From contig NZ_UPHQ01000171.1 in assembly GCF_900566055.1 (NCBI RefSeq), positions 1-52,243 of the forward strand: 52,243 nucleotides of DNA, given 5' to 3'. Below are positions 8,090 to 17,353 of this stretch, in pieces. How positions within the stretch are numbered: the stretch's first letter is position 1; each line of letters begins with the position of its first letter. The notes beneath the pieces are model-generated. The model was not told where the DNA came from. It did no database searches and saw only the letters and a program-made list of their open reading frames with translations. The translations under genes and the position numbers were made by a program. This stretch comes from Mycobacterium innocens. GTDB taxonomy: Bacteria > Actinomycetota > Actinomycetes > Mycobacteriales > Mycobacteriaceae.

Positions 8090-11000
8090 ATGATGAACCC
8101 CAGCTATCTGATGGCGCTCGATGCCGGCGGCAGCGGCGGGCATTGCCTGCTCGTTGACGTCGCAGGCGGCGCGTTTACCCGCGTCTTCCGGCCATGGACC
8201 CACCCGGCGGCGCCCGAAACCGGCGGACTGGGAACCGATCTCGACTTAGAACTGATCTGGGCAATCCTCGCCGAAGCCGCCCGCGCGGCGCTGGCCAAGG
8301 CGGGCGCAACACCGGATCAGGTGTTGGGCGTGGCGGCGACGAGCATGCGGCACACCACGGTGGTGCTCGACGAAGCCGGCAACGCCTTGTTGGCCACGCC
8401 CAACCGCGACGCCCGCGCTGCCGGCGAGGCCTTTCAGCTCGCAAGCGAGCACGGCAGCGCCCTCTATGCCCGCACCGGGCAATGGCCGAGTCCGCTTGCC
8501 ACCGCGGCGCGACTGCGCTGGTTGGCAAAGACGAATCCGGACGCGTGGGCTCGCGCCACGATGGTGCTCACGCTCAGCGATTGGATCGCCTACCGGCTGT
8601 GCGGCGAATCCGGTAGCGAGCCGTCGCAAGCCGCCCCTACCCTGTTATTCGATGTGGCGCAACGTGCTTGGTTGGATAGCCTTGCCGACGAATTGAGCAT
8701 TCCGCGTCGCCTGCTGCCGCCGTTGCGCCCCGCGGGTACCCGGCTGGGCACGATCACGCCCGCGGCGGCGGAGTTGTTCGGGCTGCGCGCCGGGACTCCG
8801 GTTGCGGTCGCGGGCGCCGATACTCAGTGCGCCATGCTGGGCGCCGGCGCGGTAGCGCCGGGACAGGTGGGGGCGATTGGCGGCACCACGGTGCCCGTCC
8901 AGCTGGTCGTCGGCCGACCTGTTGTCGATCCCGACGAGCGGCTGTGGACCGGTTGCCACGTGCTGGCGGACCGCTGGGTATTGGAGAGCAACGCCGGAGC
9001 GATGGGTGAAGCGCTCGACTGGTTCGCGCGCATCCTGCATCCGGACGCCGCGCATCCGGTTGCCCACTTCCTGGCCGAAGCGGGATTGTCGGAGCCGGGT
9101 GCGGCCGGCATTCTGTCCACCCTTGGCATCGGCGTGATGAACGCGCGGGAGTTGCGGCTGCCCACCGGCACTATCACACTGTCGCACCTGAGCACGGTCC
9201 ACGATCCGCAACGGCGGCGCCACCTGGAGCGTGCCGTGGTCGACGGCATGGCGTATGCGGTGCGCGCCAACCTCGAGCAGTTGCGTGACGTCGCGGCAAC
9301 ACAAACCAGCGCCGCCGCGTTCAGCCTCGCCGGCGGCATGTCGCGCAGTGCGGTGTTCGCGCAGGTGCTCAGCGACGTCCTCGGCATGCCCATCGAAGTC
9401 GGCGCCACACCGGAAGCCACCGCGCTCGGCGCGGCGCTGTGCGCCGGCGTCGCCGTCGGCGTCTTCGCCGATCTGGCCGAAGGCGCCCAGCGATTCCACG
9501 GCCAGGCCCGCACGATGCTGCCGGACGGCGAGCGGACACGCGCCTACGACCAGCTCTACGGCGGCTGGCAACAGCTGCGGGCCGCGGCAGCTGACGCTGA
9601 AACGCTTGCGTCACAACTGATCCTGCCGTCAGCGCTCAAGGCGATGAGCGCTACGGCCGCGCGGTCGCGACCGGCGCTGCGTCCGCGCATCCTGGTCACC
9701 GCGGACATGGACGACGACGGACTGGCGGCGCTGCGCGCGCTCGGCGACGCCGAATACGCGAGCTTTCGCACCGCGATGCGGCTGCTGACCGGGCCGAGCC
9801 TGGTCGAGGCGTTGGCCGGGGTGCAGGTGCTCATCACCGAAGTTGACGTGGTGGACGCCGACGCAATCCGGCAGCTGCCTGAGTTGAGGGTCGTGGCCGC
9901 GTGCCGGGGCAACGCGGTCAACGTCGACCTCGCGGCATGCACCGCGTTCGGGATTCCGGTCCTCTACGCCCCGGGACGCAACGCCGACGCCGTCGCCGAC
10001 CTCACCGTCGCGTTCCTGCTGATGCTGGCCCGCCGGCTGCCCACGGCGTCGGCGTTCCTGCATCAGCCGGGGATCGCCGCCGGCGACATGGGTCGGATGG
10101 GTCAGGCGTTCACCAGCCTGCAAGGTCGTGAACTGTGGCACAAGGCAATCGGGCTCGTCGGCTTCGGCGCGGTGGGGCGCGCCGTCACCCGACGCCTGTG
10201 CGCCTTCGGCGCCCGCGTCCTGGTGTTCGACCCGTATGTCGATGCCGAGCAGATCGTGCTGGCCGATGCCGAGCCGGCGTCGCTCGACGAGCTGCTGGAA
10301 AACAGCGAGTTCGTCAGCCTGCACGCCGCGGTGAGCGAACAGTCCCGCGGAATGATCGGCGCCGCAGCATTGGCCCGCATGCGGCCGGGTACCTGCCTGA
10401 TCAACACGGCGCGCGCGGCGCTTGTAGACGAGGCCGCCCTGGCCGACGCGTTGCGCAGCGGACACCTCGGCGGCGCCGCGCTCGACGTCTTCAGCGTCGA
10501 GCCCCCTGGGTCGGATCACCCGCTGCTGGCCCTCGACAATGTGATCGCGACGCCGCACGTCGGCGGCAACACCATCGACGTAGCGGCGCACCAAGGGCGC
10601 ATCATCGCCGCAGACCTGCGCCGACTGCTCGTCGGCGAGGCGCCGCTGCACGTCCTCAATCCCGAAACCTTGCGCACCTTCGACTGGAGCGCGCCGCGCC
10701 CGACACCGGAACCCGGAGTCCTCGAACAGTTGGCCCGCCAACCCGGGCCCGCGGTGTCGGACCTGCAACTCGACCGCGGCGCGGCCCCTGCGCAGCCCGA
10801 ACCAGCGCCCCCCGCAACGACATTGGCGCCGAGCGCCGAGATGCCGCTCGAGATGCGCGACGGCATGCGGCGCATCCTGAAGGGCTTTGTCGACCTGATA
10901 ACCCACGATGAGGCGCTAAGCGCTTTTGCCGCAGGCAGATCCGTCACCCTGCATTTCACGCTCACCGACCTGGAGCTGGCGTTCTTCCTGCGACTGCAGG

Positions 11001-11950
11001 GCGGCGAGATCACCGCCGATCTCGGCGACCCCGCGGCGCCCGCCGACGTCGAATTGCGCATGCGCGCCGAGATTCTCGACGGGATGTTCACCGGCCGCGT
11101 CAATCCCATGCAAGCGGCCATGGGCGGGCGACTCTCGTTCAGCGGCGACACGGCCAAGGCGATGACGTTGCAGAACATGCAGGACGATCTGGCCCGGCTC
11201 TACCAGGAGGCCCGCGAGGAGGCCGGTGATCCGGGCGATCTGGCCGCCATCCCCGACGCCACCGCAGCCAGGCCGGCCGCCGCGGCAACCACCGCCGTGC
11301 CGGCGCCAATCGGATCCGCGGGAGATCTCCGCGACACGCTGCTGCAGACCGTGCACGAGCTCTACACCGCCGAGCTCATCACCGCCACCGGTGGCAACGT
11401 GAGCGTGCGCATCCCCGGAACCGACCAGCTGTGGATCACGCCGAGTCAAATGTTCAAGGGGGACCTGCGGCCCGAAATCCTGGTGCGCCTGGACCTCGAC
11501 GGACACGTACTGGATCCCGGCGCTCCCTCGCCGTCGAGCGAACGAATGATGCACTGCCTGGTGTACCGTGCCCGTCCCGACGCGCAGGCGGTGGTGCATG
11601 CCCACGCGCCGCACGCCACCATGCTCGTCAATACCGGGCTGCCGTTTCTGCCGGTGTCGACCGAGGCGGCGTTCTTCGGCGACATCCCGCGGGTGCCGTT
11701 CATCATGCCGGGAACCGACGAGCTGGCCCATGCCGTGGCCGAGGCCATCCGCGATGGCTGGGCGGTGCTCATGCAAAACCACGGGTTACTGGTCGCCGGC
11801 CGCAGCCTGCGCCGCGCCGCCGACATGGTCGAGATCATCGACCGCTCGGCCGAGATCATCCTGGGTTGCTACGCCGTCGGCAAAGAGCCGACCACGCTGC
11901 CCGGCGACGTGGTCGAAATGCTGCAGAAGATGGGCGATTTGATGGCGTGA
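8090..11950 (+). CDS. Four-domain fusion: FGGY kinase, 2-hydroxyacid dehydrogenase, SCP2, class II aldolase
   Basis: One uninterrupted 1286-residue frame with four domains. Residues 5-505 form an FGGY carbohydrate kinase of LsrK/xylulokinase type (MALDAGGSGG at the start, catalytic AGADTQC with D244, GGMSRS, ATALGAA). Residues 531-862 form a D-isomer 2-hydroxyacid dehydrogenase with GFGAVG at 691-696 and the triad R775, E804 and H823. A Pro/Ala linker (865-915) leads to an SCP2 sterol-carrier-like domain (about 920-1045, ending FSGDTAKAMTLQ). After a second Ala/Pro linker, residues 1078-1280 form a class II aldolase with TGGNVSV, acid-base candidate E1192 and zinc ligands H1170, H1172 and H1231. 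All catalytic residues checked are kept, so the parts are probably active. Together they would phosphorylate, oxidise or reduce, and cleave a sugar or sugar acid. Two ATGs (8090, 8093) are equivalent starts. The aldehyde dehydrogenase downstream could oxidise the aldehyde formed. Confidence 0.92.
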   Translation: MMNPSYLMALDAGGSGGHCLLVDVAGGAFTRVFRPWTHPAAPETGGLGTDLDLELIWAILAEAARAALAKAGATPDQVLGVAATSMRHTTVVLDEAGNALLATPNRDARAAGEAFQLASEHGSALYARTGQWPSPLATAARLRWLAKTNPDAWARATMVLTLSDWIAYRLCGESGSEPSQAAPTLLFDVAQRAWLDSLADELSIPRRLLPPLRPAGTRLGTITPAAAELFGLRAGTPVAVAGADTQCAMLGAGAVAPGQVGAIGGTTVPVQLVVGRPVVDPDERLWTGCHVLADRWVLESNAGAMGEALDWFARILHPDAAHPVAHFLAEAGLSEPGAAGILSTLGIGVMNARELRLPTGTITLSHLSTVHDPQRRRHLERAVVDGMAYAVRANLEQLRDVAATQTSAAAFSLAGGMSRSAVFAQVLSDVLGMPIEVGATPEATALGAALCAGVAVGVFADLAEGAQRFHGQARTMLPDGERTRAYDQLYGGWQQLRAAAADAETLASQLILPSALKAMSATAARSRPALRPRILVTADMDDDGLAALRALGDAEYASFRTAMRLLTGPSLVEALAGVQVLITEVDVVDADAIRQLPELRVVAACRGNAVNVDLAACTAFGIPVLYAPGRNADAVADLTVAFLLMLARRLPTASAFLHQPGIAAGDMGRMGQAFTSLQGRELWHKAIGLVGFGAVGRAVTRRLCAFGARVLVFDPYVDAEQIVLADAEPASLDELLENSEFVSLHAAVSEQSRGMIGAAALARMRPGTCLINTARAALVDEAALADALRSGHLGGAALDVFSVEPPGSDHPLLALDNVIATPHVGGNTIDVAAHQGRIIAADLRRLLVGEAPLHVLNPETLRTFDWSAPRPTPEPGVLEQLARQPGPAVSDLQLDRGAAPAQPEPAPPATTLAPSAEMPLEMRDGMRRILKGFVDLITHDEALSAFAAGRSVTLHFTLTDLELAFFLRLQGGEITADLGDPAAPADVELRMRAEILDGMFTGRVNPMQAAMGGRLSFSGDTAKAMTLQNMQDDLARLYQEAREEAGDPGDLAAIPDATAARPAAAATTAVPAPIGSAGDLRDTLLQTVHELYTAELITATGGNVSVRIPGTDQLWITPSQMFKGDLRPEILVRLDLDGHVLDPGAPSPSSERMMHCLVYRARPDAQAVVHAHAPHATMLVNTGLPFLPVSTEAAFFGDIPRVPFIMPGTDELAHAVAEAIRDGWAVLMQNHGLLVAGRSLRRAADMVEIIDRSAEIILGCYAVGKEPTTLPGDVVEMLQKMGDLMA

Positions 11951-12138
11951 AGTCCGGGGCCGATGTGGATCGTCGCATACGCACCAACGTCAGCCCAACA
12001 ACCGCATCCAGTTCGAGACTCGATGTCAGGACCTTTGACCCCTTTCGACCGCGTGGCGAACGGCGCACGCTACAGGCAGCGATGCGGAAAGCCGCCGGGG
12101 CGGCGTGCATCGTCGCCACAGCAAGATAGGACGGCCCC

Positions 12139-13860
12139 ATGACCACACAAGCAGCACTCGATACAACGGCACTCGACACGGCGCTTGACGTTCTGCACGC
12201 TAATGCGGCCAGCTGGGTCGCCCTGTCCCTCGAAGCCAAGGTGGCGCTGCTGGAGGCGTTGCCGAAGAAGATCCTCAATTTCGCCCCCGAGATGGTGGCC
12301 GCGGCCGACAGGGCGAAGGGTATTGCCTCCACCTCCAGCTGGGTCGCCGAAGACTGGCTGACCGGTGTGTGGGCCTTCATTCAGGGCGTCAACTCGCACG
12401 CCCTGGTGCTGAAGCGTTTGCTTGCCGGGCAAGCGCCGATCGAGGCCGACGCGGTGCACATCAGGCCGGACGGCCAGATCGTCGTCGACGTCTTCCCGGT
12501 CACCGTCTACGACCGGTTGCTGCTCAACGGCTACAAGGCGCAGGTGTGGATCGAGCCGGGCGTCAGTGCTGAGCAAACGCGCCAGGACGCCGCCCGCATG
12601 TACCGCGGTGCCGGCTACGACCGCCCGGGCGTCGCATTGGTCCTCGGCGCCGGCAACGTGGGAACCATTACGACGCTCGACATCCTCGACCAGTTGCTCG
12701 CACAGGGGAATGTCTGTGTCGTGAAGATGAACCCGGTCAACGACTACCTCGGCCCGTTCTACGAGAAGATCTTCAATGACTTCGTCTCGCGCGGCTGGCT
12801 ACGCTTTGTCTACGGCGGCGCCGACGTCGGCGGCTACCTGGCTCATCATCCGAAGGTCGACTCCATTCACATGACCGGTTCGGCGGCGACCTACGACGCG
12901 ATCGTGTGGGGCAGCGATGCCGAGGCCGCGACTCGTAAGGCCAATAACACCCCGATACTGGACAAGCCGATCTCGGCCGAATTGGGCGGGCTCAGCCCGG
13001 TGATCGTCGTCCCGGGCGAATGGAGCGACGCCGACGTCAGGTTTCAGGCCGAACACATCGCATCCAGCAAGCTCAACAACGCCGGCCACAACTGCATTGC
13101 GACCCAGGTCATGATCGTGTCGGAAGATTGGGAGCTGACCGACCAGCTCATCGCCGAAATTCGCGCCGTCATGCGCGAGGTCGAGCCCCGCCGCACGTAC
13201 TACCCCCGCTCGCAGGAGAAGACCGAACAGGCGTGCGAGGGGATGCGCTGTACGGAGTTCCTCAGCGGCGACAAGAGCCGCGTGCTCATCTCCGATGTCG
13301 ACCCGCACAGCGGCGCCAGCATCCTGCGCGACGAGGTATTCGCGGGCGCCCTGGGAATCGTGCGGCTTCCCGGAAAGACAGCGCGCGAATTCATGCGCAA
13401 TGCAGTCGATTTCGCCAACGCCGTGCTGCCAGGCACTCTAGGCGCGACGATCATCATCGACCCCAAGACGCGCAAGGCGAACGCGGCGGCCTTCGATGAC
13501 GCTATTTCCGGGCTACGCTACGGCGACATCGGGGTCAACGTGTGGTCGGCGATGAACTTCTTGCTGGGCTACACACCCTGGGGTGCGTTCCCCGGGCACA
13601 CCCCGCAGGACATCGGCAGCGGCACCGGGGTGGTGCACAACGCTTTCCTGCTACTGCACGTGCAGAAGGCCATCGCCGAGATCCCGTTCCGGCCGTCACC
13701 GCGCGCCATCCTCGGAGGCGAGTTGACGCTATCGCCCAAGCCGGTGTTCTTCGTCACGAACAAGACCGCGGAGACGACCATCCGCCGATTGGTCAAGTTC
13801 CTGGTGGATGGCAAGCCCACCGCGCTGCCTGGGATCTTTGCGTCGGCTTTGCGGGGGTGA
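12139..13860 (+). CDS. Aldehyde dehydrogenase family protein (573 aa)
   Basis: The product has an NAD(P)-dependent aldehyde dehydrogenase core: nucleotide-binding region VLGAGNVGTITTLD (about 168-181), K196 in VVKMNPV, E281 in AELGGLSP and catalytic C319 in NNAGHNCIATQ. It is longer than the usual 480-500 residues, with an N-terminal helical extension of about 100 residues and an insertion around 325-375. It would oxidise an aldehyde to an acid or acyl derivative in the cytoplasm. It lies 188 bases downstream of the kinase-dehydrogenase-SCP2-aldolase fusion in the same direction. That gap has no visible terminator, so shared expression is plausible and the aldolase product is a natural candidate substrate (inference). 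The ATG at 12139 has AGGACGG nearby. Confidence 0.85.
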   Translation: MTTQAALDTTALDTALDVLHANAASWVALSLEAKVALLEALPKKILNFAPEMVAAADRAKGIASTSSWVAEDWLTGVWAFIQGVNSHALVLKRLLAGQAPIEADAVHIRPDGQIVVDVFPVTVYDRLLLNGYKAQVWIEPGVSAEQTRQDAARMYRGAGYDRPGVALVLGAGNVGTITTLDILDQLLAQGNVCVVKMNPVNDYLGPFYEKIFNDFVSRGWLRFVYGGADVGGYLAHHPKVDSIHMTGSAATYDAIVWGSDAEAATRKANNTPILDKPISAELGGLSPVIVVPGEWSDADVRFQAEHIASSKLNNAGHNCIATQVMIVSEDWELTDQLIAEIRAVMREVEPRRTYYPRSQEKTEQACEGMRCTEFLSGDKSRVLISDVDPHSGASILRDEVFAGALGIVRLPGKTAREFMRNAVDFANAVLPGTLGATIIIDPKTRKANAAAFDDAISGLRYGDIGVNVWSAMNFLLGYTPWGAFPGHTPQDIGSGTGVVHNAFLLLHVQKAIAEIPFRPSPRAILGGELTLSPKPVFFVTNKTAETTIRRLVKFLVDGKPTALPGIFASALRG

Positions 13861-14212
13861 CGGGCAGGCTTTGCGGGCTCGGGGCGCCTAGCAACACGGG
13901 CCGCTGACAGCTACAGCTGTTTTCGCGGCACCTCGGCTTCCTGGGTGCGAACCGGACAGACGGAGGTCGTGCCGAAAGCGCATCCCGGGACCGGTCGGGC
14001 AAATACCTGTTGGCGTGGGGCCGCCCGCAACTGAAAGAGCCTCCACTCGGTGCCGCCGGCGCACCAGGCTATGTGAACTGCGACTTGAGTCGCCAGTGTG
14101 CGATCGAATGCAGGTGCCGGCAATAGTTTTCGCGTGACGGCGATTGTGTGATCAGCAAACGCGGCGTAGGCTCCGTCACACAGGGTCGGGCATCCTCACG
14201 AGGAGCGGATCA
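13861..14212. other. Gene-free stretch
   Basis: No gene is recognisable between the aldehyde dehydrogenase and the truncated small secreted gene. Short frames on both strands have no family resemblance. GAGGAGCGG at about 14200-14208 is the ribosome binding site of the following fragment. Confidence 0.4.
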
Positions 14213-14320
14213 ATGATGATTCGTGAATTGCTGGTAGGTGCAGCAATCACCGCCGCGGCTTGGGTTGTCGCCATCGGCGCCGCCCCAGTAGCTCAGACAG
14301 AGCCCGCCGAACACCGCTGA
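14213..14320 (+). pseudogene. Truncated small secreted protein, signal peptide only
   Basis: The frame MMIRELLVGAAITAAAWVVA continues for 35 codons to TGA at 14318-14320. It copies the opening of the excalibur-type secreted protein at 4894 (MIRTLLVGAAITAAA) and ends just after the signal peptide (GAAPVAQTEPAEHR). A good ribosome binding site (GAGGAGCGG) remains. The stop lies where repeat family A copy 2 starts, so the mature part appears to have been replaced by the repeat. It could still yield a short exported peptide, but decay is the simpler reading. Confidence 0.65.
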
Positions 14321-14500
14321 TTTTCGTCACCACAGTGGCTTGAGTAGCGGCAGTCACATCTGTCTCATGAGCCTCTGGCCGAGGCGATACACAATTTGCC
14401 CACCTCATAGCGACAAGCCAAGTTGCGCAGGGGTTGTCGCTATTAGGTGGGCACAACGCGCACCCGACCCGACAGAGACTCGTGTGACTGTTGTGCCATT
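14321..14500. repeat. Dispersed palindromic repeat family A, copy 2
   Basis: Core arms lie at 14398-14416 (GCCCACCTCATAGCGACAA) and 14434-14452 (TTGTCGCTATTAGGTGGGC), with a 17-nt loop containing GTTGCGC. The right flank 14450-14498, read in reverse complement, closely matches the left flank of copy 3 (17382-17430): CACAACAGTCACACGAG is common to both. The full unit is therefore a long imperfect palindrome of roughly 150 bases. The outer ends are approximate. Confidence 0.75.
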
Positions 14501-14588
14501 CTCCGTTAGCGCTCACCGGCTGGGGCTACGATGACCGCGCTCCAATCGCGCCGGCCGTCTGCCGCCGACCCGGTAGAGTCACGAATTC

Positions 14589-15278
14589 GTGCAGATCGCA
14601 GCGACTGGCGGCACCGGATATCTCGGCGCGCACATCGTTCGTGGCCTATTGACCGCCGGGCATGACGTGCGACTTCTTGCCGAGCGCGGTTGGGACAATC
14701 CCCGACTGCTGCAACGGCTTTCCGAGCTCGGCACGTTCACCGTGCTGGCCGGCGATGTCCGCGACTCCGACACGGTGACGCGGCTCCTGGACGGCTGTGA
14801 CGCCGTGCTGCACGCCGCCGGCGTCGCCGGGACGGACAATCGGCGGGAGAAGTTGATGTGGCAGGTCAACGCGTACGCAACCGAGGCGATACTGCGTCAG
14901 GCGCATGACCGCGGGCTGGACCCGATCGTCTCGATCAACAGCGCCGCGATGCGGCCAGGCCACGGCCCCAAACGTTACGTCTGCGGCGGCGTGATGCTGA
15001 GCTTCGACGAGATGATCACTGCCCTCGAGGCCGGTTCCGGACGCCACATCAGACGAATTCCGCTAACCGGCAGGGCATTTCGGACCATGGGGAGGATCGC
15101 GGATGTCGTCGGCGGTCTACTGCCGCTGGGAGCCGGATTCAGTTTCGAAGCCGTACAACTGCTCACCGCGGCGATACCGACCGACGACTCGCGCACCCTG
15201 GCCGAGCTCGGGGTGACCTGGCACTCGCCCCGCGAGGCGATCATCGCGACGTTCGCCCACCGCGCCGAAGAAGAATGA
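14589..15278 (+). pseudogene. NAD-dependent epimerase-like gene with in-frame internal deletion
   Basis: The N terminus has a clear Rossmann motif (ATGGTGYLGAHIVRGLL) and runs as an extended SDR to about residue 120 (DPIVSINSAAM). It then jumps straight to a segment typical of the C-terminal third (KRYVCGGVMLSFDEM, then GRIADVVGGLLPLG). About 100 residues that normally lie between, including the catalytic YxxxK, are absent. The frame is intact, so a 229-residue protein could be made, but it cannot be a working epimerase or reductase. The start is GTG at 14589; TAGAGT at 14573-14578 may be its -10 element. Related intact proteins are about 330-340 residues. Confidence 0.7.
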
Positions 15279-15304
15279 AATGATAAGTGACAGCCGTCCC
15301 GTCA

Positions 15305-16912
15305 TCAGCCAACCCCGGAGCTGGCCGCCAGCAACCGCTCGAAAGCCCCGGCGAACCCGTCGACGATTGTCTCGTGGTCGGGCACCAGGGTCTTGTCGCA
15401 GGCGATGCCCACGACGACGTTGCCGTTGTAGGTGGAAATCGTGAAGCTCATGGGCTGATTACCCGATACCGGTGCCCACCCGACGATGCCCGCCACCTTG
15501 CTACCGGCCAGGTAAACCGGCATCGGCGGGCCGGGAACGTTGGTGAGGGTGCCGATCGTGCGGTTGGTGAACAAGTCCACCGATGCTTCGTAGAGCTGCC
15601 GATTGAACCCGGCGATGGTCTCCTGCAGGCGAAACGCCACGGCCGCCTCGTGGCCGTGCTTGATCCGGTTCATCCGCCGCTTGGCCACGGCCAGGACTCG
15701 CAGGGGGTCGGGCTGATCGGTCGGCAGTTCGAGTTGAACCAGCGCGAACTCGTTGCCGAGACGGTCGGGCAGCGTCACGTCGACGGGTTTGAGGTTGACC
15801 GGGATCATGAAGGTCACCGCGGAACAACGGGCGTGGTGGGCCTGCAGGTAGTCGTGCAACGCTCCAGCCACACTGGCCACGAGTACGTCGTTGACCGTGC
15901 ACCGGTTCGCCTTTGCCACGGCCTTGACCGTGGCCAGCGACACCGGCTCCGACCACGCCACCCCTTTGTCCTGGCCCGCGGCACCGGTCCAGATTGTCGA
16001 GTCGTTGCGGGTGCCGATCAGCAGTTTGCGCAACGTGTCCACGTCACCCGGCGCGGCAGAGAACACGTCGACCAGCATGCCGCTGCCGGGCACGGCGGCG
16101 CGCATGGCGGAGCGTACGGACTCGGCGATGCCGGACATCGTAGCCCAGGTGGAAGTGGTGATCGTGTGGCCGGCCCCCACCGGGTTCTGCACAGCCAGGC
16201 GACCAAACTCGTTGGCGCGGCCGAGGATTCGGGGAAGTTCGGCGGCGGCCCCGATGACCCCTGCCGCCACGTCCGTCGCCCGTCCGGCCGGGTCGCTCAG
16301 CGTCTCTTCGAGAAGTGACCTGCCGCGCCGCACGGTGCCCGCCGCTCGGCCCGCTGCCGTCCGCAGCCGGTCTCTTATCGGCTGCCCCGGCGGGTGCGGC
16401 CGCGCCGCGTGCTGCAGGACGCCGGGGCCGCGGACCAGACCTCCCGCGGGTGACGCGTCGAACAGACTCATCGCCAGTTCGACCATGCGCATCCCGTCGG
16501 CGACGGCGTGGTGGGTCCGCATGATGATGGCGCTGCCGTCCCGGTAGCGGTTCACCCAAATCCCTTGCCAGAGTGGCCGGTTGCGGTCGAGCATTTCGGT
16601 GCGGTGGCTGGCGACCAGCGCCTGCAGTTCGCGGCGGTCGTCGGGATCCTTCAGGTCCACAACCGTGACGTGCTGCTCGAAGTCGAACTTGTCGTCGACC
16701 TCCCACCACCACGAGCCGTCGCGGTCCTTGACCGCCAGGCTGCGGAACACGGGGTAGCGGGTGGTGAGCCGCTCCTCGATAACTTGGCGCACCCGGCTCC
16801 AATCGAGCGGGTCGGCCGTCCAGACCACCGTGTCGACGACCATCAGGTTGTTCGGCCGGTCCATCTCCAGCCACAGGGAATCCTGGATGCCGAGCCGGCG
16901 CCGCTCTGCCAC
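15305..16912 (-). CDS. Wax ester synthase / diacylglycerol acyltransferase (WS/DGAT)
   Basis: A 535-residue member of the bacterial WS/DGAT family, which esterifies acyl-CoA to diacylglycerol or long-chain alcohols to make storage triacylglycerol or wax. The catalytic HHxxxDG motif is HHAVADG at residues 134-140. The C-terminal part has the family signatures NRTIGTLTNVPGPP and GYNG-like TYNGNVVVGIACD. I chose the GTG at 16912: GGAGG lies eight bases upstream, and the product then starts VAERRRLGIQDSLWLEMD as in the family. The frame stays open to 17302 without recognisable sequence. It is the only clearly intact metabolic enzyme between 14 and 20.4 kb. M. tuberculosis has about fifteen paralogues, so no specific name is given. 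Confidence 0.92.
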   Translation of the reverse strand: MAERRRLGIQDSLWLEMDRPNNLMVVDTVVWTADPLDWSRVRQVIEERLTTRYPVFRSLAVKDRDGSWWWEVDDKFDFEQHVTVVDLKDPDDRRELQALVASHRTEMLDRNRPLWQGIWVNRYRDGSAIIMRTHHAVADGMRMVELAMSLFDASPAGGLVRGPGVLQHAARPHPPGQPIRDRLRTAAGRAAGTVRRGRSLLEETLSDPAGRATDVAAGVIGAAAELPRILGRANEFGRLAVQNPVGAGHTITTSTWATMSGIAESVRSAMRAAVPGSGMLVDVFSAAPGDVDTLRKLLIGTRNDSTIWTGAAGQDKGVAWSEPVSLATVKAVAKANRCTVNDVLVASVAGALHDYLQAHHARCSAVTFMIPVNLKPVDVTLPDRLGNEFALVQLELPTDQPDPLRVLAVAKRRMNRIKHGHEAAVAFRLQETIAGFNRQLYEASVDLFTNRTIGTLTNVPGPPMPVYLAGSKVAGIVGWAPVSGNQPMSFTISTYNGNVVVGIACDKTLVPDHETIVDGFAGAFERLLAASSGVG

Positions 16913-17170
16913 CTTGCACCTCCACGAACTATCGACCGCAAGCCCGGGGGGCCCGCGCTTCGTACCGAGAATCATGCGCCCGGCCAACCCGCTCGGGCCA
17001 GCCTCGTGGTCGGATGGGGTGCCGCGGGCACCGAGGGCGCGGTAGCAGGCGTTGTGCCACCGGTTGCCGCCTGACATTGACAACCTGATTCGGTATCGGC
17101 CTGGCGCACTCATTACTATTCCGGCGCAACCCCAAAGTGACTGGTTGCGGACGAGCAGGGAGGACGACGC

Positions 17171-17353
17171 GTGGCCCTTACATTGAGCCAGGCCCGTTCG
17201 GTCTATGACCGGATCGGTCGTATCCAGGACTGGCAGGCCTTCTATGAGGACACGACGAAAAACCGGCTCGTGGTCCATGCGGAGCTCGCCGAGGCCAGAC
17301 AATCTTTGAATTCGGTTGTGGTACTGGTCGATCAGGGTGGCGCTGATGTATGT
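17171..17353 (+). pseudogene. SAM-dependent methyltransferase, N-terminal remnant
   Basis: GTG at 17171 opens ALTLSQARSVYDRIGRIQDWQAFYEDTTKNRLVVHAELAEA, the N-terminal region of a class I methyltransferase. The next codons are out of frame. Reading the alternative frame from about 17303 gives FEFGCGTGRSG, the SAM-binding motif I, and then a stop. A one-base deletion near 17300 therefore precedes a complete loss of the remaining gene at about 17350, exactly where repeat family A copy 3 begins. The fragment is not functional. Confidence 0.75.

Noticed and set aside
9629..10906. 425-codon minus-strand frame inside the fusion gene
   Set aside because: It is the antisense frame of a GC-rich gene; the plus-strand frame has four intact domains with catalytic residues.
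15287..16318. 343-codon plus-strand frame over the wax-ester synthase
   Set aside because: Antisense frame of the WS/DGAT gene, which carries HHAVADG and a good ribosome binding site on the minus strand.
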